DNA of 64,000 nt from the NCBI RefSeq assembly GCF_014805625.2, contig NW_024003726.1:1510887-1574886 (forward strand). The letters are read 5' to 3'. Under the pieces are notes generated by a model. That model searched no databases, was not told where the DNA came from, and saw only the letters and a list, made by a program, of their open reading frames with translations. Both the position numbers and the translations under genes were made by a program. This DNA comes from Glossina fuscipes. Taxonomy: Eukaryota; Arthropoda; Insecta; Diptera; Glossinidae. Each line of letters opens with the position of its first letter. Positions within the stretch are counted from its first letter, which is position 1. Shown piece by piece: positions 11,453-23,819 of the stretch.

Positions 11453-14400
11453 TTTTATATTTATATAAAGTTGACCGTGCGGCCGTTTTAATACAATAAT
11501 GAAAAACATCCAAACTTTGTTGTTGCATTGCGGTTCATCTACACGTTGTCCAATTATGCAGCCATGCGGTCGGGTAAATGGTTTTTGTTATTGTTATTAT
11601 TATTATTGATGCAACGTTAAATAAAATCTTAGAGCTTTCGGCTAATCAACGATATTGATATTATTAACCGCAACAACAAATGCGAGGAAACTACATGTCA
11701 TGGGAACGAACGTTGACTTAGATTGTCGAAGGCGATTTTTGCAATTTCACAAGAGTAAGAGTTGCACGCCTATGTATGTATGAGGACGCAGAATCCAATA
11801 ACAATCTTAAAGCAATTTCCATATCTTCTTGTTTTGAAGAAAAGGAAATTAAGCGAAAATACGCAGTCAGTAATAATGAACAACCGGGAAACTATGAGAA
11901 TGGTACGTATTAAAAATAATAATAATAATAATAGATAGCAGAGATGGCTATCTTTAGCTTGAGCCCATCTATGGATTGTACCTTATTGGAAATTTTTTAA
12001 ATTCTTTTGTAATATTTTTATACAAATGACAACAGGTTAGATTTGTAAAGTATGTAAAGCATTCAGAGTCAAATTTCGGGTCAACTTACATATATGCATT
12101 TTTTGGTCCCTTTTAGAGTTCACAAAAATTCGAAAATGTGCAACTTAACATCTTTACTTTTCATTTCATTTTTAGCAAACACTAGGGTGTAGAAAAAAAA
12201 AAGTAGAGAAAAAACCTATTATTTTCAGAAATTAACTTAAATTCATAACGGATGTTAATCTGGAATCTGCCATGATTTCTTATCAGAACTATATAAGTTT
12301 TCAATAGAAGTAATCCCAACACGCGCAAATATCGCATTATATTTAGAAGGTAATGTATTTTTAATTGTTCTACTTCGCGTTTTCTGGCGAAGAATATATA
12401 TCCACATACCAATTTGTCCTCACTTCTCTCTGGTGATGTAGACTGTTAACTTTAGCACCATTTTCGTGCAAAAAAAACTGATCGTAGTATATTCCTTAAT
12501 GTAAAACAAGAACGGCACTAAAAATAGCATTATTCAAACTTTTCTGGTTTGGTTATTTAAAAGTACACGTTTTATGTTACAATTCTAATTGGATACAGCA
12601 TATTGCGTTTCGGGTATTTTTAAAAATTTAGGATTAAATCATTAAAAAAAGGTGCCCTTTGTTAAGAAATCCGCATCACTATTTGAAGCTATAAGCGACG
12701 TTTTCCTTAATGCAAATCTACATGTAAAAAAAAGCACACTTCCTTCGATTGAAGTGGTTTTAATCAGTATTACATATCCTCCAATGGGAAAAACTCTAAA
12801 TAATTTCCAGTAAGTATTTTCCATGTTCGATTGAGCGAGCATGACAGTTAACTATTGACAGGCTGGCGTACCTGGTCAGTTGCCGCACCTCATTTTTGAG
12901 CCATGATGTACAAGTTGCTTTGAAATCATTTATTAAGAAAACTTCCTCCTTTTGGGTTTTGTTCTTGATCACATATCAACTGAGACCTAGTAATTTTGGA
13001 ATCCTACCTAGAGCACACTCACATGTTCTCGTGTACTTGTGCACGCACGTAGGGAATCAAAGATTCAATGCAAATCCTCTCTTATTATGTCTTGCCCCAA
13101 AGGTCAGTAATTTAAGATTGGTGGATAGTCATGTATGTGTATGCGTTAGTGGGTGCACATGTTTATTAACATTCGCATATAGTTGCGTTATATTGTATAT
13201 GCGTTGCTCATTATTCATCAATACAAAACTGAACGGTTCAAATATTGTCCGAACGTTTTAAATATAGGCTGGCCGCAGTATATAATGACGGCATGAAAAA
13301 TTTCAAACAAGTCTTCAGTAACGGGGACCGGAAAGGGGGTAAATCAACGAATTTGTCTACAATAGCAGTCAATTTCAAAACTCTTCCCAAAATTTTTCGA
13401 GTCCATTATTTGGAAGATAAACAACAACAATTTGAACAATTTTTTATAACTTTTTTCTTATTAAAAAAAAGTAATTTTAGCTGGTATTATCTAGAGCAAG
13501 TAATGCCTTGACTAATTTTATGGAAAATTAGTGAAACAACGTAAAAAAATATTTTGATCGCTTAAGAACTTCAAAATAAAGTTGTATCATGTATGCAACA
13601 TCTTACGGCTTGAATTATGTTATACGCGTTCAATAAGAAATCACAGTTATATCAAAGTAATGACTTTTAAAATACATAAACATTTCATAATTTCAGCCCA
13701 TATGAAGTGTCGTTTTCAGGTGACTAATGCATTGAAATTGTATGAGAGTAATAGCTAAACACGAAACTATTGGGGATGTTAGGCTTTCAATATCTTTTTC
13801 CTTCTTAAGACTCATGCAAGAAAATGTCAGTTGTGATGCTCAATCATTGCGGAGTACTTACTTGGTTATTATAGTTAATGTGTTGAAGATACTTTGTGTT
13901 TTTGTGCTCTCTTTCTTGTATATGCCAAGCTGTTCATGTGATAAGGGGATATGTATACCACCTTCTAGAACTTTCACAAATTTTTGAAGGTACGACTCTT
14001 AATAGGAGCTTACAATTCTGCCGATTTCCAAAACTTCTAAACTAATGACTCACTTTAACAGTAACTCAGAAATGAAACAGATGCATTATTTTAACATAAT
14101 ATTGGCATTCCTGAAGTATGTAAGTATAAATTGTGTATGTATTCTTTCACGGACTTGAAGCTGATCTTAAGCATTTCAATTTGCTCTCAAGGTTTAGTGT
14201 CGAAAAATTTTCAGTTTGGACGGATAACAGCAATTTTTTTTTCATTTAAGGCATAGAAACAACGCGAGTTTGGGCAAAGATTAGACGTAAAATGCCCTCT
14301 GATCGATTGTCTGTCTATCTTGATCCCAGCAATCGTACATATGGACAGACTCCTCTATGAGTGCTTCGAGATATGTTGAGTAAACATAAAAATTATGTAA

Positions 14401-16260
14401 AACCAAGCAATCATTGCCCTCCTTATAAGCATATTAACTTGGCGTCCACATGAACACATTAATCTATACGAAATTTTTGAACGCCACGATTTTCTATAAT
14501 TTAGGGCTCTTTTCTTCGATTGTTAAACATCTTCTACAAACGTGTTTAACAGCTTAAAATTTACTCGTTTTGATTCGGGCAAATGGAATATTCTGTAGAC
14601 GAAGGCATAAAATCTGAGCTTTTATTGTTGCTATTATTTTTATTTATTTACCCAACTGAAGGATGACAATGGTTGAATCCGCTTATGAATTCATGCACAG
14701 AATTGGAGAAACATTGTAAGACATATGCGCTATGAGAATAACATTGTTAACTCAGTCGTTGTATATCAATTCTGCTCTCTTAAACAATTTTCAAGTGTTC
14801 AAATATAGGATCATTAAATAAGCATTTTTTTAGGTTCGTAATAAAAAATAAACGCTAAAAGATATCAGTGTGAATTTTCTTTTATTTCAGATATCAGTTC
14901 ATGTCATTCTTATTTGAAAATGGTTTAATGTAAATGACCGCCTCTGCACGTCTGTAAAAATTTATTTCTGAAACCCCGATTGTTACGACTTTTCCACACC
15001 ACTCTGGTCTTTTTCACCAATAACGCGAAAAATCTTGATGAATAAAATTATTGAGAGCTCGTCTATTCGGGTAAGCCAATGTTTGAATAGAACCCCAAAA
15101 TAAAAACCCAATAGAACTATATCACATGGTCTTTGTGGCAAGCTGAAAACGCATTTTTAGGGGTTAAACGATCATTGAATTTTTCTCCCAATGAATTGAT
15201 TTTGCATGAAATTTATCCTATGTTTTATCATTTTGTTGAATTCACATATCGTTGAAGTCGAAATCTTCTAAATTTTGCTACAAAAAATCAATTGTCATGT
15301 TTCTCCAGCTTTCTCTATTGACGATAACTGCGATATCATTTTCATGTTCAAAAAAAAGATTTTCAGACCGCCAACTACATTCAAAAGTTATTTTTGTAAA
15401 ATTTCCCCACGCACGAAACGTAACCGTGGGTTCATAATTCTGCAATAATTTTGAAAAACAAATGTACGTTCTGTATATATTGTATTCCACAAATAATGGC
15501 AAGTTTCAAACAATATACTAAATAAATGATATGTTCCAAATTTTGATAGGATTTGGTTTTGATAGGGTTTGCTTTGGAAACTGGAATGAGTGACTGCAGT
15601 AACATACGTCTCCTTGATTGCATGCTATCAGCATAGGAATAATCTATATGAATCTTTTAACATTTTTCAATTGAATTACTTTGCCAATTCTTGACGTTTA
15701 ATAATTTATTTAATTTAATTAATACGTTACTTTTGGCATTAAAAAAAAAATAATGCATAAAATTCTAACGGACAAGTTCCTAAAGAAATCCAACAGTAAA
15801 TGTGACACATTTTGAAAATAAACTAAAAATTTCATTAGATCTTTGGGAATTTGGGTGTTCTATAGGTACGCATGACTTGCATATACCCAAATATACATAA
15901 TATATGTTTGCATACACAACAAAAACATTACATATAATATAATATTATTTTTGTGCATAATTATATACAGGCAAACCTGTAATAATTCAATACTACTCGT
16001 CGTAGTTCAAAACGCGCATATTTTTGCGATGAACTGGTTCGTAATCGTTTTCGTCACTTGAAGATACTACTTATGACTAAAAATAAAATAAAAATCATAA
16101 AAAACTATATCTAAATAGGGAAAACAATTAATTTGCCTTTAATCTCACTATAAAATTAATCCCGTCTTAATGGTTAAAAGGTCAGCAATTAACTAAAGTT
16201 ATTAGATGGCGCAGTATGTATTGAAATTGGCTGATACAATATATGCATAAGAACATTGAG
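11453..16260. other. no gene recognised
   Basis: AT-rich DNA with short chance frames, for example 12896-13261, 13245-13511 and 13742-13987 (plus), none with a family resemblance. At about 14290-14560 the GATTGTCTGTCTATCTTGAT block and its sequel look like a decayed copy of the dispersed repeat at 7800-8420. Short AAT runs occur near 11590 and 11920. Confidence 0.45.
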
Positions 16261-16404
16261 CATGCCTAATGAAATAGGCTGATGCAATAGGTATGAAAAT
16301 GGCTGTTGCAATGTGTACATACACACTGATAGCAAAAAAAGTGATGCCAACACAGTTCAGATTGACCTAACCTCTCGGCGAAATTCAATGTGTCGATATT
16401 CCGC

Positions 16405-16505
16405 ACAAAAAAAAAAATCGCACAAAAAGAATCGCACAAAAAAAAGATTCGCACAAAAAGAATCGCACAAAAAAAAGCGCATAAAAAAAGACAGCACAAA
16501 AACAG
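16405..16505. repeat. A-rich minisatellite, unit about 16-18 bp
   Basis: Five to six imperfect tandem copies of a TCGCACAAAAAAAAGA-like unit lie just upstream of the left LTR of the gypsy element. Any frame through it gives artificial Lys/Gln repeats. Confidence 0.8.
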
Positions 16506-16529
16506 GTTTGACTGTATATGCAAGTATAC

Positions 16530-16750
16530 ATTATGTTATTTGTTTGTATGTCACCGCAACTTGATTGCGTTGTTATTATGTCTAGCTACGACACATGCGA
16601 AAATGCTTAATGCAAACACATATTTTTATGCCAATGATAAGAATATGCTGAACTTCAGACAGTTGCAATTCTTAACTCTAGGTTCATTTTTGAGTTGAAC
16701 AAAATCAGTTGTTAAAAACCCAAAAAAGCGAAAACTTCAGTCGGTGAAAG
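16530..16750 (+). repeat. left LTR of the gypsy element (partial limits)
   Basis: It aligns with 23140-23350 in direct orientation. Shared blocks include ATTTGTTTGTATGTCAC, AAGAAYATG and AAAATCAGTTGTTAAAAAC. A segment of about 26 bp at 16561-16586 is inverted relative to the other copy. Exact termini were not found. Confidence 0.65.
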
Positions 16751-17257
16751 AAAAAAAATAAAACAAACAAAATATATCTGCAGATATATTTATAGAATAT
16801 CCATTCAATAATAACAATAACTGTTAACACAATATATCTAAAAACATATTATAGAAAAAAAAAATTGAAGGAAACTTAGAAGAAAACTTTTCCATGAATG
16901 CTGAACCAATTCAGTTAAGGATTGAACAACTTGAGATTTTGGTACTACAGCAGGCGATTATAAAACACCGACAACAACACCAGCTATAGCTTTAAAATGA
17001 AATAGCCAAGCATATTTAACAGATGCAGCAACAAAAAGCTGAATACGAAAATCATACGATGTAAATGCAGACAATATCCCAATATCAGCTAAAGCAAGGA
17101 CAGCTTCAACAGCTTGCTTTAGTACTCGGCGCACACCATGTCCTGGATCAGTTTCACCAATAGGAGCCCTTTGAAGAAGGTCATCAGCTTCGTGTTTTTT
17201 TTAAATCGATGGAAAATGCCTTGAGTTTGCGTGGCCACAACGCAGAGTTAATAAAAT

Positions 17258-17587
17258 ATGGCAAATGTAAAATATAGGAAGTTTCTCGGAGATACAGCGA
17301 GGTCAACCCTTATGTTGCGAGAGCACAGCAGCTGGAATGGGACAAGACGACAACTCAAGATATATTTTGGAGCAAGGAAACTTTGCTCCGACGCATTTGA
17401 CTACTGCAGATATATAAAAACAAGTAATATTAGAGACCTTTTTAATATATTCATAGAATCTAAACTTGATATAAATGAGATATTCATACATGACGAACAA
17501 AACCCCGAAATATACCACGCAATGTTAACGGAGATTTCAGTGAAATACTTTTTACAAAAATCAACGAAAATCTTACAACTTGCGTAA
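17258..17587 (+). pseudogene. gag-like fragment of the gypsy element
   Basis: A 109-codon open frame lying after LDQFHQ-type and FFKSMENALSLRGHNAEL-type text at about 17136-17250, which reads like the capsid region of gypsy gags. The position between the left LTR and RT supports gag. No zinc knuckle is seen and the upstream part contains stops. The function assignment is by context. Confidence 0.45.
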
Positions 17588-18909
17588 AAGATCAAAGCTA
17601 TCATAATTAGGTTTAACCTTTTTGAAACAACGTTAAGTAAACTTTTTCGGTCTCATACTTTAAGAGGTACGAATACAACAACGCCAATTAGTCACACTTT
17701 CCTGGAAAGTAATTAAACTTTGTGATTCCGCTTAGCGCAATTAATATGAAGCTTAACACTTTTATTTATAGGGATGTAGATATTCAATTAGAATCTTTGA
17801 CAATCTATTTCTTTATCTGTGATAATTTTCATTATTGGCGCTCTATTTGAAAATTTCATTTCGGCGAGAGTTTCGAATTACGATTAGTCGTATGAAAAGT
17901 AATAAAAACATAAAGGAGAAATTGTTTTCGGATTGAAACAAGCCTAACAAGACTAACGAGCAAAATCTATAACTTTACATATACTGATAAATTTATCAAA
18001 GAAAAACGCCGATTTTTTATGCCGTACGAATACATCAGTATGCAATATCGATCCTAATTAAGATTTGTTTTACGTGGTCTCATGGGATACGCATATCCTT
18101 TCGAAGTGCAATCCGGACAAGAAGGCAAAAGAAATAGACTAGCAGATGAATCAGATTTGGATCATCAATAATGTTGTCTTACGATTAGCCAGAGTGATAC
18201 CGAGAATGAGGTATCATATAGTGTTTTTCGATCATTTTTACAATCATGCGATGCTATCTTTCGAAATAAACGGATCCATTGTGTCCGATAGAATAGATTG
18301 TAGGCTAATTGTAGGCTCGCGAACAAGAAATATCTAATGAATACGACCATCCCTAAACGATCTTATAAGCAAAGAATTTGTAATAAGTAATACGCAAGGA
18401 ATTTTGGATAAACTAGACAAAATTCAACATATTTCATATTTCAATATTGATTTGGCAAAAGATTTTCACCAAGTTTTGATAAAAGAAGAGGCCAACACAT
18501 AAATAAAATTTGTATCATCTATTTAGACGATATAAAAAAATTCAGAATCGGCTTCGAGAAGTCAAGATCAAAATGCAAATCGATAAGTCCTTCCGAGTCA
18601 TTTTTACATTCAAAGTTGTCAAACCCGATCCCAAAAAGATAGAAATTGTTCACAATCTCAAATTTCTTGATATACGAAAATACTAATCATTTATGGGAAT
18701 GATGGGCTCTTAAAACTTATCAAAGACTGCGAAGATGCCTATCCAATTACTAAATAACAAATTTTATAGCAGGGTTTGAGAAATTAAAGGTTATTCCGAT
18801 AAGTCCTCCTATTTTACTTTTCCAAAATTTTAATGAAAAGCTTAAACTAATAGCAGATGACAGTAACTTTCACTTGGTGCTGTTTAACACAGGACGGCCA
18901 TCCTAAATA

Positions 18910-20116
18910 TTAGTTTGGGGAAAAAGAAATCCATTACTTTTTCGGTAGATGGCTGCACTGATAGATTTCTCATAAAGTATCGATCAAACAATTTCATATT
19001 TATGCTCATTGGAAAGGTGACATTTCGCAGTAAAAAAAATTCTTTTGCTGTTTTTTGTCTGGTGCATTCAGTTGTGAGTTACAGCGTGTTAAAAATGGAA
19101 GTGAACAAAGAGAAAATTCGGTACATTTTACAGTTTTTCTTTGACAAAGGCGAAAATGCAAGCCAGGCGGCTAAAATTGTGAATGGTGCTTATGGTTCCA
19201 ATACTGTAACAGTCAATTATGTGCAATTTTGGTTTCGTAGATTCCGTTCAGGAATTTTTGATGTTAAAGATGCACCTCGCACAGGTAGGCCGGTCGTCGA
19301 AAATGTCGATAAAATCGGAGAAATGATCGAAGTTGACCGGCATGTTAGCAGCCGTAACATCGCCCATGAGCTAAAAATCGACCATAAAACAGTTTTAAAC
19401 CATTTACACAAAGCTGGATTCAAAAAGAAGCTCGATGTTCGAATTTCCATCTGCGAAGCCTTGGCCAAACGGAATGATATAGACCCATTTCTTAAACGGA
19501 TGGTGACTGGAGATGAGAAATGGATCACATACGATAACCCTGTGCGAAAACGATCGTGGTCAAAGAGCGGTGAAGCACCTCAAACGACCAGGAAGGTTTT
19601 GAAGGGGATTATTTATTTTGAGTTGCTTCCATATGTCCAAACGCTAAATTCTGATCTCTACTGTCAACAACTGGACCGTTTGAAGATAGCGATTGACCAG
19701 AAACGGCGAGAATTGGCCAACAGGAGAGGTGTCGTGTTCCACCAGGACAACGCTAGGCCACACACATCTACAGTGACTCGCCAGAAACTTCGGGAGCTTG
19801 GTTGGGAAGTTTTAATGCATCCGCCGTACAGTTCGGACTTGGCACCAAGCGATTATCATCTTTTTCTTGCATTGCAAAATTTCTTTAATGATAAAACATT
19901 GGAATCTAGGGAGGATTGTGAAAATCGACTACTAGAGTTTTTTGCAAATAGAGACCAGGACTTCTATGAGAGAAGCATTTTGAAGTTACCTTTAAAATGG
20001 CAACAAATCATACAACAAAACGGTGCATATTTGACCCAAATCGGACAATCCGAAGCATGTTAAATAAAGTCCTGAAGTTCATATAAAAATAATGGATTTC
20101 TTTTTCCCCAAACTAA
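18910..20116 (+). mobile_element. mariner transposon, complete ends, internally deleted
   Basis: The two termini are perfect inverted repeats of at least 27 bp, beginning TTAGTTTGGGGAAAAAGAAA at 18910 and mirrored at the right end (20116). They are bounded by the target dinucleotide TA on each side (18908-18909, 20117-20118). The length is 1207 bp, slightly short for a mariner. It is inserted in the RNase H region of the gypsy relic: the text before it (FNEKLKLIADDSNFHLVLFN) and after it (near 20226-20360, LKFNTDQQLL and IDYIKSKENRMANFAR) belong to one RNase H region. It is therefore younger than the gypsy copy. Confidence 0.95.
19095..20063 (+). pseudogene. mariner transposase, 322 codons, in-frame deletions
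   Basis: Cut-and-paste transposase of a mellifera/vertumnana-type mariner. I chose the ATG at 19095; the frame is open further upstream but the family starts here. The N-terminal helix-turn-helix half spans residues 1-115 (KIRYILQFFFDKGENASQAA, then RTGRPVV). Catalytic residues are all present: D140 in TGDEKW, D218 in HQDNARPH and D253 in APSDYHLF, giving the D34D spacing. Two conserved stretches are gone without loss of frame. The WVPHEL-containing linker should follow residue 115 (KKLDV runs directly into RISIC). A Trp-rich strand is missing between RKVL and KGIIYFEL (residue 169/170). YSPDLAPSDY reads YSSDLAPSDY. The size deficit of roughly 25 residues against the usual 345-350 agrees. I infer a catalytically dead or badly assembling protein. 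Confidence 0.9.
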
Positions 20117-20746
20117 TATTACGCCACAAGAACACTTTATGTTCAGGAAAAATCTGCTCGACTATAGAGCAGGAATCAGCTATAACTTGGGAAGTGAAAT
20201 ATTTAACAACTTACTATGGTGTTGAAGTTCAATACAGATCAACAATTACTTAAGTTGCGGTAAGCTATAAACAATGGAAAGAACACCCCAAGGTATAAAA
20301 TTGATTACATTAAGAGCAAAGAAAATCGTATGGCTAATTTCGCGCGTCCCGTAGTTGTTGAGACAAATGAGACTCTCTGTGGAGAGTTTCAAAACCAGTA
20401 AAAATTCCTCGAATTAAGACTTCTTCCTTACTGGTGGAAACAATCCACTCTCAGGAGGAGGAAGTAAATGACAATTTCTCTATCTTAGAGACAGTTATTA
20501 ATAGATTCAAAACGCAAATAATAATAACAGATAATAAAAGTAATAAAGCAGCACAATTAATTTTTTAATAAAAACAAAATGTGTATAAATAGGGCAGATT
20601 TATCTCTCAGAAAATTGGTAATATGCTTTGTAGTCATTTTTTAAAAGGCCGTGTAGTAATTTATTATAGAGTAGACGAAAGAACTTAGTATTAGTTTCAA
20701 AGCGCTATTAAAAAAAATTATTCGGAACAGGTCTGATATTAAATTT

Positions 20747-21310
20747 GTGAAATGTTTTTATTTTGCTGAAGGGGGATCAGGAGGAATGTACAACCTTAAA
20801 TTAAAAACAACACTTCTTAAAATCGTAAGTATTTATGATTTTTGTCCATTTACAAAATATGACAGAAATCCAGTAAAATCCAAATTCCGTCACACAATTC
20901 CATGTACTTCAAATGAAATAATCCATGCAGATACATATGCCAATAGTGTCATAATTTTTATATATAAATTCCCCAAATATGATTTGCATTTTACCATTCG
21001 AGATAGAAATGGTCAGACTATTGTTCAAAAATAGAATATATTGAGTTTAATACCGAAAATATTCGCAAATATTTAAATAAAGAGAACACAGAATATCATT
21101 TTACAAAAGCTAGAAACTCTATAGGCAGCTCAGATAATGAAAGACAAAACAAAAGATTTCTCAAAAAATTAGTGTCTTGAATCTTGAAAAAATAATGCCA
21201 ATTATAAACGTAACGGTTAAAGGTATTAAGTTTTACAACCATACCTCTCATTCAACAATCAAATGTAATTTTTTCCAAGTTTATAAAAGCCACAAAATGT
21301 AGAATAATAA
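20747..21310 (+). pseudogene. integrase region of the gypsy element
   Basis: The frame 20747-21034 holds the end of the zinc-binding part (CPFTKYDRNPVKSKF) and the first catalytic Asp (EIIHADTY). After a frame break, 21035-21180 continues with NTENIRKYLNKEN and the Glu in SSDNERQN. A further piece near 21200-21300 (IKFYNHTSHSTIKCNFFQV) matches the integrase C-terminal tail. Order and spacing fit a DDE integrase of the 17.6 type. Stops make it nonfunctional. Confidence 0.75.
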
Positions 21311-21429
21311 GCAAGCAAAACAGAAAGCTCTGATTTTCTCACAAATGGTTTCAGTTCAGATACTGCTATTAACTTACTTTTATTAACAAGAAAATAAAAA
21401 CTATAGAAATTGTAAACCAAGCTATAATT

Positions 21430-21700
21430 CTACCTTATATGGTAAACTGATACTACCGATATCAAATTCTAAATTTCTAGAAATCGATTCAGATAAAAAG
21501 TATTTTATAATTATTAATAATATACCATAAAAGTAGAAGGAAAATAAATCATTAAAATATCTAGAAAGAAATTGCAGCTGTACTATAGATTCGGATTGCA
21601 AACTTAAATATAATGATAAATTTAACATAGTAGCGATTGATGAAGAAGCTGTTGTTGTTAAAAACACAGACAGAAAAGTGGTGTTAAATAGTTAATTAAT
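21430..21700 (+). pseudogene. possible envelope-like remnant of the gypsy element
   Basis: Two short frames downstream of integrase contain paired cysteines (ERNCSCTIDSDCKLKYND) and a Tyr/Ile-rich stretch, which suits the ectodomain tail of insect errantivirus envelope proteins. Position is the main argument. No signal peptide, furin site or membrane anchor is visible. It could equally be unrelated sequence. Confidence 0.25.
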
Positions 21701-22199
21701 TTGCTTTCGTTTATTTTTTAATTTTAGTAACTGTGTACGAAAAGATATAAAAAGTTGAACAGTCTTTGAGTAAAAATTCTACTTTACAACTTAGAAATTA
21801 CCAATTATTATTAATATTGTAAATAAAGTAATAGTAAAATTATGGAAAAAATGTAAAACAAACTCTGAAAGGAAAAGGTGAAAAAAGAAAAACAAGGAAG
21901 AAATTTATATTCGGCGGAGACGGAATTTCGCATACAAACGCTTTGTCCTCTTAAGATTTTAGTGTCCAAAAAATAAGTTTTTAAAAACGCCGCAAGATTT
22001 TATGTATTAAACGTCCACCAGAATTAGATTATAACTAACACAATTTACCGCATTCTACTTTCCGACTCCTCTCATTTAATACCTATATCGAAGGTATTTT
22101 TAAGAAAATATATATCCAGTAAGTCGTGAGATCTATCACAATTAATTAAGAATTAACGAACTTACTTAACTCTACCCTCTACGTCCTTTTATATGAGAC

Positions 22200-22400
22200 C
22201 CATATTCTTGGTATTGCAACGAAAAAATTAATCCATCAGGTCGTGGTGTCCATCACATTTATTTTAGAATTAACACATTTTTAAACCGGTAATATATATC
22301 CATTTGAGGAATATACAAAATAGTTTTAAGCATTTTGTCTTGTTTACTTTATGAATGATAAGCACAACTCCTCAAAGAAGTAAAAAGGAAAATATAAGCA
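22200..22400 (-). repeat. dispersed repeat, inverted partner of 2897-3096
   Basis: See 2897-3096; the core CAGGTCGTGGTGTCCATCAC is at about 22237-22256. A degenerate second motif (AAGTCGTGAGATCTATCACA) lies at about 22122-22141. It sits between the possible env remnant and the right LTR. Confidence 0.7.
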
Positions 22401-23139
22401 TTTGTAAGTATATGTGCGCATGGTCGGTTTTTCCAATTTTTGCACGTAAAGGGCAGACTGTTTCGTGAAGTAAATGTGAAAAATTTCATTCTTGCTACTT
22501 CTATAATTTCTGAGCTACTGTTAAGAAAACCGGCTTTTCAGCTTACGCTCCGCAGCGAGCTTTTACTCTGACCAATTTCGTGCACTTTTAATACCAACTT
22601 GCGTGTAAAAACTTCCAATGGTTTTACGAAATTTGCAGTCGATGTCGTCGTTCTTGCAACCAGGAGAGTTGTGTCAACAGACACCACACAGACGCTCAGA
22701 CATGGCTTATCAGTTTAGAAGTTCATATTAATCAAGAATACATTAACTTTATAGGTTTCTTAAAGTTTCGTTTTTGGTATTACATACACCATGCAAAAAA
22801 AAAAAAAAAAAATGGCTACACCCCAATACTTCAGTAGTAGGTATAAAAATAATGGTTTCTGTAATCTAAATGAAAAAAGGAAATTTCATAAAAATATTTC
22901 TTATGGGATCAACATGTTCATTCTAATTATAATATCAAGAATATTGTCAATGCTTGTATTTGTAATTCTAAAAATTAAAAAGTCAAGATAATACGGGAGC
23001 AATGCAGAAATGTGAAGCAAAGGACTAATAAACTTCCACATATACATATTTAGGCTTCCGAACTCAGGAGAAGTAAAGTCGGAGAACGTACGTATAATCA
23101 AATATACGAAATGTATGGCTCCATAAATAATCACATATT

Positions 23140-23350
23140 TTGTCATTTGTTTGTATGTCACAGCAATTTGATCACACTGAGTTTGTTTGGCGGCTAGACA
23201 CAATAACAATGCGATCAAGTTGCTACGAGAATGCTTGCTCATAAGAACATGGTGAATTGTAAAACACTTACAACTTTAAGCTCTAAGTTTCTTTTTTGAG
23301 CAGAATGAAATCAGTTGATAAAAACTCAACAAAATGAGAATTGTAAATCA
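23140..23350 (+). repeat. right LTR of the gypsy element (partial limits)
   Basis: Counterpart of 16530-16750. It contains the near-inverted arms GCAATTTGATC (23164-23174) and GATCAAGTTGC (23214-23224) around the flipped segment. Confidence 0.65.
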
Positions 23351-23815
23351 GCCGTTCATCATTGTGCTTCTCGGTTTTGTGTGGGAATAGCTCGAGTAGA
23401 TACCTAAGAGGCGAACTGTCGCCCCATAACTACCGAAAAATTTTTTTTTGGGTGTCTTTTTCTTATATCATATCCTATTCCGCAACTTCGTTGGAAATCA
23501 AACCAAACCTTATCTGCCTACATAAACAATATAGAGTAATCTACTGATCAATTATAAATGTAATAACGAGTGTCGTTTGGAGTAAAATGTTTGTTCATAG
23601 TTGCGTGGAAGTTAATAACCAAACCTTTCCTAACAATAATTAACGTTGTTAAAGGTATTAAATGATGTGATCATAAACAACTAAGAAAACCGAATTGACC
23701 GAATTTTTTACACCCATCATCGTTATCATAAAACAGGCTCAAAAAAAAGAAAAAAACTAAGCTGCCATATTGTATAATAACGCATGGTTGGAGTTGTTCT
23801 TTTCTTTATTTTTCT
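23351..23815. other. no recognised feature
   Basis: 3' flank of the gypsy element. A 61-codon frame at 23362-23547 has no resemblance to a known protein. Confidence 0.4.
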
Positions 23816-23819
23816 AGTG

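Larger units (their letters stand above)
16530..23350 (+). mobile_element. errantivirus-like Ty3/gypsy element, decayed, LTR to LTR
   Basis: An old insect endogenous retroelement bracketed by two diverged direct LTR copies. Internal order: gag-like frame at about 16894-17587; reverse transcriptase at about 18390-18720 with DLAKDFHQVLIKEE and the catalytic box YLDD (18520-18531); RNase H split by a mariner; integrase from about 20820, with KYDRNP, HADTY, and the Glu-containing DNERQN near 21140; integrase C-terminus to about 21300; and a possible envelope-like remnant at about 21430-21690. The wording of RT and integrase resembles the 17.6/297 group. Stops and frameshifts break every domain, so it is inactive. 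LTR outer ends are uncertain, and the envelope call is weak. After subtracting the mariner the internal length is about 5 kb, shorter than a full errantivirus. Confidence 0.75.

Noticed and set aside
11327..11509. Tyr/Ile repeat frame
   Set aside because: Translation of the (TA)n microsatellite.
16313..16564. Lys-rich frames and their Phe/Cys-rich reverse
   Set aside because: They are translations of the A-rich minisatellite at 16405-16505.
19217..19528. 103-codon minus-strand frame
   Set aside because: Antisense to the mariner transposase.
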